A stretch of 46,415 nucleotides of DNA, from contig CAZOMV010000041.1 of assembly GCA_964580995.1 (NCBI GenBank), forward strand, positions 1-46,415. Direction: 5' to 3'. The notes beneath the pieces are model-generated. The model worked only from the letters and a program-made list of their open reading frames with translations, had not been told where the DNA came from and ran no database searches. How positions within the stretch are numbered: position 1 is the first letter of the stretch; each line of letters opens with the position of its first letter. The DNA is from JAKJEP01 sp964580995. GTDB taxonomy: Bacteria > Planctomycetota > Phycisphaerae > Sedimentisphaerales > SM23-30. This document shows, in pieces, positions 32,633 to 40,600 of this stretch. The position numbers and the translations under genes were made by a program.

Positions 32633-33487
32633 TTAGGTTAACGCCGGCGGTGCGCGGGAAATATTGGAAAAAATAAAGGCAGGTGAGAAAACGAGCCTGA
32701 CTTCTTGACCTGTCAAAGACAGGGACAGAACCGAATCAGGGTACGCTTCCCGGCGAGGAATAATAGATCGAGAGAAGGTGTTATTTGTTTTTTGGTAGTC
32801 CGGTTGTCCCACCCCCAGCGCAGACAAAAACGGCTTCGCACAGAAGAGAAGTTGCTCCCCCGAATATACATGGTTATTTATCCCGACGTTATCCGGGGAA
32901 CCAGCCAACCGGTGGAGCAGGCCGATATACTGCCGATTCGCAAACAATTCACCACAATCAGAAGAATCATCAAGGATTGACGGATAGACATTCGCGGCAA
33001 TGGTTTCTTTCGGAAATAAGTTGCTGTTTGACAGGCGGGCTGTCAACCTGGGTAAGGCATGGATGCCAATCTGGCTCAAGACAAAAATCAATATAACGGC
33101 AGAGGCCCAAAGCCGGCGATCCCGTACCAGCGAGACACAGAGAAAACCAATCAAACTCATCAGAAAGGCTCTGGGAACAGAAGGTAAAGTTTCAATACCA
33201 CCAACTTGTACGGTTCCGGTAGTATAGGAAAGATTGAACGGAGAGTTTGGATAGGCAGCGGAATCAGTCAGCCTGGCTGGTTGAAACAACAACCTGCCCG
33301 ACACCTCAGTGAACGTTTCGCAGGCTGACTGGCTGTAATTGCCAAAACTGTCACTGTTTGCGGCGTACTCACCACCTGTTGATACCCCGACAGAAATCGG
33401 TTTCTCGTAACCGATGATCGACGGTATAGCCCCAACAGGTACAGAAGACACCAGCAGGACAGCTAGCAATGCAAGTTGTCTAGGCAA
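32633..33487 (-). CDS. Exported/membrane protein of unknown function
   Basis: A 284-aa protein with a signal peptide (about 1-19, 'LALLAVLLVSSVPVGA') and two hydrophobic segments near 107-120 and 127-143 ('FLMSLIGFLCVSLVRDRRLW', 'SAVILIFVLSQIGI'). The 'LPSVPRAFLM..IGFLCVSLVRDRR' part resembles a sorting-type tail placed mid-protein. The only start in frame is TTG at 33487, since TAG lies ten codons upstream. A GGAG is about 20 bases away, so initiation is uncertain. It is on the same strand as the PEP-CTERM gene, 73 bp upstream of it. Confidence 0.6.
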   Translation of the reverse strand: MPRQLALLAVLLVSSVPVGAIPSIIGYEKPISVGVSTGGEYAANSDSFGNYSQSACETFTEVSGRLLFQPARLTDSAAYPNSPFNLSYTTGTVQVGGIETLPSVPRAFLMSLIGFLCVSLVRDRRLWASAVILIFVLSQIGIHALPRLTARLSNSNLFPKETIAANVYPSILDDSSDCGELFANRQYIGLLHRLAGSPDNVGINNHVYSGEQLLFCAKPFLSALGVGQPDYQKTNNTFSRSIIPRREAYPDSVLSLSLTGQEVRLVFSPAFIFSNISRAPPALT

Positions 33488-33892
33488 TGATAAAATAATC
33501 TTATACTCTCCAACTCTCTAGTACCGAGTACTGTTTAGTCAAGTAAGTGATGCAAATCACATGCCATTCATTCCAATCTGTATCCGCTTTCTTCCTCAGC
33601 ACATCATTGCATTAAAATAAGCCAGCTTTATTGTGAAGATAGCGAACTTATATCAATCGATCCTTTTCAATGATCTGGTAGGATTGTTGACCGAAATCCA
33701 CACACCTGAAAATCCGCAGTCACTGAAACATTTCTAATTGCTTGTGGGTATTAACTTTACCATCTTTGGTGTGTTTCAACACCATCGTTTGCCTTTCGCC
33801 CAAAATCCAAAAGAACTACTGTTTACAAAATATCCAATTAATTCAGTTACAACGAATAACATTCAAAGTGGTCGGTCTATTTTCTATGTACC
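33488..33892. other. Intergenic region, no gene seen
   Basis: About 400 bp between the membrane protein gene and the dispersed repeat. It is AT-rich. Short frames at 33738-33953 lack a ribosome site and family features, so I do not call them. Confidence 0.5.
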
Positions 33893-34160
33893 TGCAGCCC
33901 GCTTTTTTCAGATTCTTAGGGACAATTTCACCACCAAACTGAGAAAACCGTAATTCTCCTATTGATAGGCGGGCTGCCTTTGGAGCAGGGGGAGGGGGCA
34001 TTCAATCTCTACCGCCTGCGAAAACTAGACCGTAGCGGCTGGCGTGTGTGTTTTTTCAAGGGTATTGGGATGGGGGGTATGCTGGTTTATGGTGGATTTC
34101 TCCCTGATAAACAGGGGAAATTTCACTGCCAAACAGTGATTTTAACCTGCTGAATAGGTT
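33893..34160. repeat. Dispersed intergenic repeat, copy B
   Basis: About 268 bp, related by eye at roughly 80-85% to copy C at 37125-37400, including a 55-bp block identical in both (34065-34119 and 37297-37351). It contains a CCCTG-ATAAA-CAGGG hairpin (about 34102-34116), and a 9-bp pairing GCAGCCCGC (33894-33902) with GCGGGCTGC (33969-33977). It lies upstream of the HAF gene promoter. No open frame is shared by both copies. Confidence 0.85.
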
Positions 34161-34206
34161 TGAAAGTATCGGTGCCAAACAGCGGAAAACCCGGTATTTT
34201 TACAAG

Positions 34207-34235
34207 TTGACAGGCGAATTGGTTTGTGGTAATAT
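34207..34235 (+). promoter_or_regulatory. Promoter B for the HAF / beta-helix pair
   Basis: TTGACA (34207-34212), 17-bp spacer, TAATAT (34230-34235). The -10 end is 133 bp from the ATG at 34368. The DNA from TTGACA onward aligns without gaps to modules A and D for about 70 bp, weakly in the spacer but clearly at 'TGGCGACATTT'. Confidence 0.6.
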
Positions 34236-34367
34236 ATTTTCTAATCTGTGGCGACATTTTAAACCGCAGGTGGGAATAAAGTAAATATTGAACCCGATGA
34301 GTAGAGTGAGCGGTTTTTCTCTGTGCCGGATTTTTGTTGCCTTTATGGACAAAAGGATTGGTGGAAA

Positions 34368-34893
34368 ATGAAAGTGTATTTACTATTTACATTCGTTATA
34401 TTTGCAATAATCAATGTTTGCACTGCCAAAGAACCTGATTTTCAAGGATTGGACGATCTCCCCGGTGGGTATTTCTACAGCTTTGCCTATGACGCATCTG
34501 CCAATGGTATTGTTGTTGGAATGAGTGAGTCTGCGTCCGGCGATGAAGGATTTACTTGGGAGAATCGCTCAATTTCAGGTCTCGATAACATGGATGGTGG
34601 CTTATTTGGGAGTAATGCTCTTGGTGTATCGGCGGATGGAGATGGGTGGGGTGTGGCGTTTACCGCTCCGGCGGCAGTGGTGGAAGCAAGATTCAGTGTC
34701 ATTGATGTAATTCATACGGCAGGGGCGAATATAACGGTTACGCGATGGTTCTAATACATTCATCGATCCGGACGATGGGACGGCAACGTATACGGTTTAT
34801 TCGCATACCGCGAATTTATTTGGTGCGTTTGGCTGTGAGTGTTTTGAGGCGGGGAATTGGCAAGTTCTGTTTAGTTTGGGAGTTACTCCGTGA
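34368..34893 (+). pseudogene. HAF-repeat exported protein, frameshifted
   Basis: It begins with a signal peptide (MKVYLLFTFVIFAIINVCTA) and HAF repeats ('GLDDLPGGYFYSFAYDASAN', 'ISGLDNMDGGLFGSNALGVSADG'). The frame ends at TAA 34752-34754, but a sensible continuation ('RDGSNTFIDPDDGTATYTVY' to 'WQVLFSLGVTP') runs in the +1 frame to TGA at 34891. That stop overlaps the GTG start of the next gene. The shift must lie between 34735 and 34751, because the +1 frame has its own TAA at 34732. The HAF part is also short (about two repeats), so an internal deletion is possible. GGTGGA precedes the ATG. Confidence 0.75.
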
Positions 34894-36647
34894 TTAAACA
34901 AATAATCTTAGTTTTACTTTACCTTTCATCGTTTGCCTCTGCGACAACTTACTACGTGGATGCTGCTACAGGCAACGATTCCAATAATGGTTCGTCTGGC
35001 TCTCCGTGGCTGACACTGGGCAGGGCTGTACCGCAGTATGCTGGCAGTCCGAGCGTTGGGCCTGGCGACACGATCTATGTAAAAAATGGAACCTATGCCG
35101 GAATTACCATTAACCATGTACCCACAGTAGAAGGTACTTCCTGGGAAGATATTATTACATACCAGAACTATGTCGGACATAGCCCCCAAATTAGCAGTGC
35201 TATTGGGGCTTGCATAACTATCAGCGGTGATTATCGACGGTATCTGGACTTTAACGGGATCGACATGGAGGTTACTGCGGCAGAACTAAATAATGTTGTC
35301 AGTATCAGTAATTCGGGTTATATCAAAATAAGAAACTGTAAGTTGGATGGTTATTGGGACCCCAATATCGGCGGGGAAGGAGATGGGTCTGCTTGGGTAA
35401 ATACTACTTCGGCAGGCATATATTTTTCTGGTGGTACAACCCTAAAGAGCAACGACCTGATTTTTAATACTTTGGAAATAACCGAGGTAGACCGAGGGAT
35501 TACCACCGTCGGATATTTTGGAACGGGATTTCAGGTTTTAAACTGCGAGATTCATAAGGTCGCAGCCAGCCCGGTTTCAATAACCTATAATGCCAATCCT
35601 GACCACGGGGAAATTCTTATTCAAGGGAACAAATTCTACGATCAGGAACCCAAGTGGGATTTAGCTACCCAAACTACTATCAAATGGTCTCATGGCAGCA
35701 TTGTCGGCCAGAACAGTCACATGACGTATCGGAACAATATCATCCACAGCTCCTGCGACAGTGGTGTTATTATGTTCTATTCTAATCCTGCGATTGATAC
35801 CGATGGAGGGTATCATGACATTCTCATCGAGAACAATTTGCTTTATGATACTATCAGTAATCAGCTTATCAAGATGTATCATGTTGGGGATGGTTCTATT
35901 GTTATTCGGAATAATACTCTTATTGGTTCTCACGAAGGTATAACTAGCAATTATTGGGATTATTATGGCGGAGCGACTTTCTCCGTGATTTCCATAACAT
36001 CGGGGTGTACAGGTGCCGGATTGCAGTTTGATAATAATGTTGTGGTTGGCTGTGTGAGTATTAAGGCTGGTCTTACAGGGATGACAACCCATGGCAACGT
36101 GATTTATTCTTTCGCAGACTTTAATACGTCTCCTGAACATGAATGGGATGAAACAGATATTTGGTATCTGGATGCAGGAGTATCTCAGCATAGCGTTAAT
36201 ACTGCGTTCATAACCAATTTTTTTGCGGGCGTAAACTCGCAAGATTATTTTATGCACGGAACAGATTATGTCCGCTATCCGCCAAGTCCAACGGGTGGTG
36301 GTCCAACCTTTGCCGACTATGATGACAACTTCGAGCTTGATCCAAACTCACCAGCTATAGATCACGCAGTTTTGGCATATTCTACATCTACCGATATATT
36401 TGGAAATGCCAGAGGGTCAAGCCCAGATGCCGGATGTTATGAGTATGGGGCGGTCGGTGAGGCAAATGTCGAACCAGTTGCCAATACCGGGGGGGATCAG
36501 TCAGTTACTATTTTAGAGGGAAACAACAGCGTCAATGTTGCGCTGTCCGGTACTGGTTCGTCTTATTCCAATGACACGCAGCTACATGCCGAAGTGCCTG
36601 AAGAATATTTCCCAATATATATAACATGGATTTTCGGGCTGAATTGA
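34890..36647 (+). CDS. Secreted right-handed beta-helix protein
   Basis: A 585-aa exported protein: signal peptide (about 1-18, ending ASA), then 'TYYVDAATGNDSNNGSSGSPW' and 'VGPGDTIYVKNGTY', the usual entry of DUF1565/pectate-lyase-like parallel beta-helix proteins. Helix rungs of the form 'I.I.NN.L' run to about 450, and a 'PNSPAIDHA...DIFGNARGSSPDAGCYEYG' closing module lies near 485-525. It ends in the start of a PKD/Ig-like domain ('VANTGGDQSVTILEGNNSVNVALSG') that breaks off after about 40 residues. It starts with GTG overlapping the preceding stop, with GGGAG 7 bases upstream. Probably a carbohydrate-active or surface protein; no catalytic residues can be assigned. Confidence 0.85.
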   Translation: MIKQIILVLLYLSSFASATTYYVDAATGNDSNNGSSGSPWLTLGRAVPQYAGSPSVGPGDTIYVKNGTYAGITINHVPTVEGTSWEDIITYQNYVGHSPQISSAIGACITISGDYRRYLDFNGIDMEVTAAELNNVVSISNSGYIKIRNCKLDGYWDPNIGGEGDGSAWVNTTSAGIYFSGGTTLKSNDLIFNTLEITEVDRGITTVGYFGTGFQVLNCEIHKVAASPVSITYNANPDHGEILIQGNKFYDQEPKWDLATQTTIKWSHGSIVGQNSHMTYRNNIIHSSCDSGVIMFYSNPAIDTDGGYHDILIENNLLYDTISNQLIKMYHVGDGSIVIRNNTLIGSHEGITSNYWDYYGGATFSVISITSGCTGAGLQFDNNVVVGCVSIKAGLTGMTTHGNVIYSFADFNTSPEHEWDETDIWYLDAGVSQHSVNTAFITNFFAGVNSQDYFMHGTDYVRYPPSPTGGGPTFADYDDNFELDPNSPAIDHAVLAYSTSTDIFGNARGSSPDAGCYEYGAVGEANVEPVANTGGDQSVTILEGNNSVNVALSGTGSSYSNDTQLHAEVPEEYFPIYITWIFGLN

Positions 36648-37124
36648 CAATGCCAGAGGGTAAATTGACAGATGAAAAAAATGAGTAGAGACTATCCGGA
36701 CGGCGGGGTAATTACCTGCATTGCTCCGGTCAGTTAGTGTTTTGTATTCGCCATCCGAGCCGTGCAATCTGAATTGGTCCTGCTTCTTTGACACAGAAAA
36801 TTCTAAAGGTGGAATTAGGGCTGTTATTCTCAGAAAAAGGGTATACTTGAATCTCTTAATTGTAAACTAGGCCACGATATGGATTGTAAAAGTTAATTCT
36901 ATAAATGTTCCCAACAGTATATCCAAGATATTAACACTCAACTTTACGATGAGCTGATGAATATAATCACTGTGTTGCCAAAACGTCATAAACAATCAGA
37001 GATTAACAACGACTTGTTCTAGCATTTAACTACCAATGGTTGAAGTTTCGACACCCTTGGTGGAATATCGGAGAATCCTCCAGAGGAGTTAGGGGTAAAC
37101 CGGATGATACTTTGATTAGTAGCG
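36648..37124. other. Intergenic region, no gene seen
   Basis: About 480 bp after the beta-helix gene. Frames are short and broken. A minus-strand frame at 36582-36794 contains 'FRLHGSDGEYKTLTD', faintly PKD-like, but it has no start signal and is not called. Confidence 0.45.
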
Positions 37125-37400
37125 TGTAACCCGTTTTTCAGATTCTTAGGGGGAATTCTACTGCCAAACAGCGAAAACCGAGATTTCCCCTATTGATAGA
37201 CGGACTGCCTTTGGAGTTAGGGGGAGGGGTGTTCAAATCTCTACCGCCTGCGAAAAATAGACCGTGACGGCAGGCGTGTGTGTTTTTTCAAGGGTTTTGG
37301 GATGGGGGGTATGCTGGTTTATGGTGGATTTCTCCCTGATAAACAGGGGAATAACAGTGAAATATCACTACCAAACAGCGATTATTAGCCAGAAAAACAG
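37125..37400. repeat. Dispersed intergenic repeat, copy C
   Basis: The partner of copy B in the same orientation, upstream of the giant surface-protein gene. Both begin with a C-rich stretch and a T run followed by CAGATTCTTAGG, and both end with a 'CAAACAG.GATT' motif. Its left edge (GTAACCC then T's, then CAG) also matches the terminator end of the candidate sRNA at 29468-29486. Confidence 0.85.
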
Positions 37401-37448
37401 GTTTAATGTATAACTCGCTAAATAGCATAAAATCTCGCCATTTGCGTG

Positions 37449-37477
37449 TTGAAAAACAATGAAGTTTACGTTATAAT
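37449..37477 (+). promoter_or_regulatory. Promoter C for the giant surface protein
   Basis: TTGAAA (37449-37454), 17-bp spacer, TATAAT (37472-37477), a near-consensus sigma70-type promoter. Its -10 end is 132 bp from the ATG at 37609. The last 85 bases of the leader align without a gap to those of gene 34368. Confidence 0.7.
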
Positions 37478-37608
37478 AATATCACAACTCCAATCATCGT
37501 CTGACAGCAATTGCAATTGTCAAAAATATTCAACTTGGTGAACGGGGAAAAGGTCTTTTTTCTGTGTTTGGTTTATATTCGCCCGAATGGGTGGAAAGAC
37601 GGTGGAAG

Positions 37609-40600
37609 ATGATGCGGAAATTGATTCTTGTGTGGATGTTCTTAAACATAACCATATTCTTCACTTCAATAGCACAGTCGGAGACAACCTGGGGTATCTT
37701 CGAATATGATATTTATACGGGAACCACAACTAAGCTTCTGGACTCAGGCATTAATCCACAAGGGCTTAGCACAGATGGACGCTATTTAGCGTACACGGCT
37801 CGTTCCTTCACGGAACAAGGCTCCCAGGAACACCTTTACGTTTATGATACTGTTATGAACACCACACGTCAACTCACAACGGGAACTACAGGCTCAGACT
37901 CACCCCCAGGTGGTGTTTACGGATACAGCTATCCCAGCGTGTCCGATGGTAAGGCTGTTTGGACAACCTTATACAGCAATCCTGGTGGGGCGGAGACAGA
38001 AATCGTTTTGTGTGACCTTGCAACAGGAACCCAAGAGATAATCGTACCGACGCCTGGGTATAGAATCGGAGCGGAGATGTCAGGTTCAAGAGTGGTGTGG
38101 CATGAGGGTAATCCTGCTCGTATCCACGCCCTTAACCTGTCCACTGGAGAAAGTACTGTCATTAATTCTCCCTCGTACGAAAATGCAAGGTGGGCTGACG
38201 TGTCTGGTGACATCGCAGTTTATTACAAGGTAGAAGATATTACTGGCAATCATGGTGTTTATGGCTTTGATTTTACCACAAATCAGGAATTCTCAATTTA
38301 TTCCGGAGCAGCTGGTAATCCAAAAATAGACGGCAATTGGGTGGTGTTTGGAACTGATGGTAATGGTATTGCGGCAAAAGACCTATCCAGTGGTGAGGTT
38401 ATCACTGTTGCCAGTCTCGGCGGCCATTCTGTAATCGCAGGTGACATCGTCGTGCATCACGACGGAACAGGCGGCTTGGCGGGATATAATCTCTCCTCAC
38501 AGACATCCCTGTTTTCGGGTCTGGGTTCTGGATTTGTTAACAATATCGGAAATGATGGGTACGATATTGCTGGCTCAAAGGTTTTCTTTGCTGTTATGTA
38601 TGAAATTCCCGAACCCTGCGTACTAACACTTACCACACCAAATAGCGGTGAAGATCTCCCTATAGATACCACTTATAATATTACCTGGGAATCACAAGGC
38701 AGCATTGAGAATGTTTTATTGGAATATTCAATCGATAATGGCAGTTCTTGGGTATCCATTGGTTCGGTAGCCAATACCGGTTCTTATGAATGGCTGGTAC
38801 CGGCGGAGGACTCCTGCCAGTGCCGTATCCGGATCAGCAATACCACTTACCCAGCCGATGTTTTTGACATCAGCGACGAGGCTTTTTGCATAAGGCCGTG
38901 GGCCTATTCCGGCGGGGATGGATCGGTGGCAACTCCGTATCTGATCAGCGATCCCAACGACTGGCAGGAACTGATGGTCACCTCGGCTGACTGGGATTCG
39001 CATTTCCTGCTGACGGTGGATTTGGATTTTGGCGGGGTCAGCCTGATACCGGTGGGAAATGATAGTACCTATTTTACCGGTGTGTTCGATGGCAACGGAC
39101 ATGTCTTGAGCAACTTTGTCATTAACCAGTCGTACGATGCCGGTGTGGGGTTGTTTGGTACTATTCGCCCCGGGGGTCAGGTGCTGAATTTGGGGGTAGA
39201 GAATGGGATTGTCGCGGGTGACAATTATGTCGGCGGCCTGTGCGGGTGGAATAGTGGTACGATCAGCCAGTGTTACACCACCGGCTCGGTGACGGGGTAT
39301 TGGAATGTCGGCGGCCTGTGCGGGTGGAATAGTGGTACGATCAGCCAGTGTTATGCCACCGGAGGGGTGACGGGGGGTGGGTGGGTCGGCGGCCTGTGCG
39401 GGGATAATGGTGGTACGGTGCTGGACAGTTTCTGGGATATGGAAACTTCGGGGCAGACAGACAGTTCTGGCGGCACGGGCAAAACCACGGCTGAAATGAA
39501 GAATATTCAAACCTATTTTGATGCTGGCTGGGATTTTGTGGGCGAAATCACCAATGGCACGACCGAGACCTGGTACATGCCCTGGTGGGCCGTGGGGTAT
39601 CCGATGCTTGGATGGCAGAATGACATCGAAGGTCATATAGTGTATGTTGACGTGATGAATATGGCCGGTCCTTGGGACGGCTCGCCCGAGCATCCCTATC
39701 GGTATATTCAGGACGGCATTGCGGCCTGCGCCTCACTTGGCACTGTCACCGTCAACCCCGGCACCTACTATGAGAACGTCAGCATCAACAAGGAGCTGAC
39801 ACTAAGAAGCACTGATCCGAATGATCCGAATGTGGTTGCGGCTACTATAATTGATGGTCAACAGTTAGGTTCTGTCATAACCATTACAGATTCAAATTCT
39901 ATAATTAAAGGATTTACCATCACCAATGGCTTGGCTGAAAAGGGCGGAGGTATTTATTGTAAGAACAGCACTATTGTTATCTATGACTGCAATATTTCTC
40001 AAAACAGAACTACTGATGGTCTTGATAATGACGATTACGCAGGAAAAGCAGGCAATGGCGGTAATGGGGGAGGTATATATTGTGATTCAAGTTCCATAGA
40101 AATTCAGAATTGCGTGTTTAACGGAAATACAACTGGCAAAGGTGGTGGTAATTATTCAGGGTATAAAAGTGCAGGCAATGGCGGTAATGGGGGAGGTATA
40201 TATTGTGATTCAAGTTCTATAGAAATTCAGAATTGCGTGTTTAACGGAAATACAACTGGCAAAGGTGGTTATTCATGGGACATTGGTGGAGGCAAAGGCG
40301 GTAATGGGGCGGGAATATATTGTACACCACTTTGTTGGCTAATACTGAATAACTGTATCATTCATGACAATACAACTGGTGATGGGGGGGAGGACTGGAA
40401 CAGTCAAGGAGGTGCGGGGGGTGATGGCGCTGGTATCTACTGTTATTCTGCCATCATTACGAACTGTGAAATTAGCAAGAACAGAACTGGCAATGGACAA
40501 TGGGGATCTGATTCAAATGGAGGAAAAGGCGGAAACGGTGCTGGTATTTATTGCATATCTGATTCAAACCTTGAGGTCGAACACTGTATAATAAGTGAAA

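Noticed and set aside
33738..33953. 71-codon frame at the edge of repeat B
   Set aside because: No ribosome site, composition unlike neighbouring genes, and overlaps the non-coding repeat.
36582..36794. Minus-strand frame with a PKD-like 'DGEYKT' string
   Set aside because: Too short and isolated; a possible inverted fragment, but nothing else supports it.
29496..37390. CRISPR array made of the iterated short motif
   Set aside because: Spacing is irregular (tens of bases to kilobases), copies diverge, and there are no cas genes.
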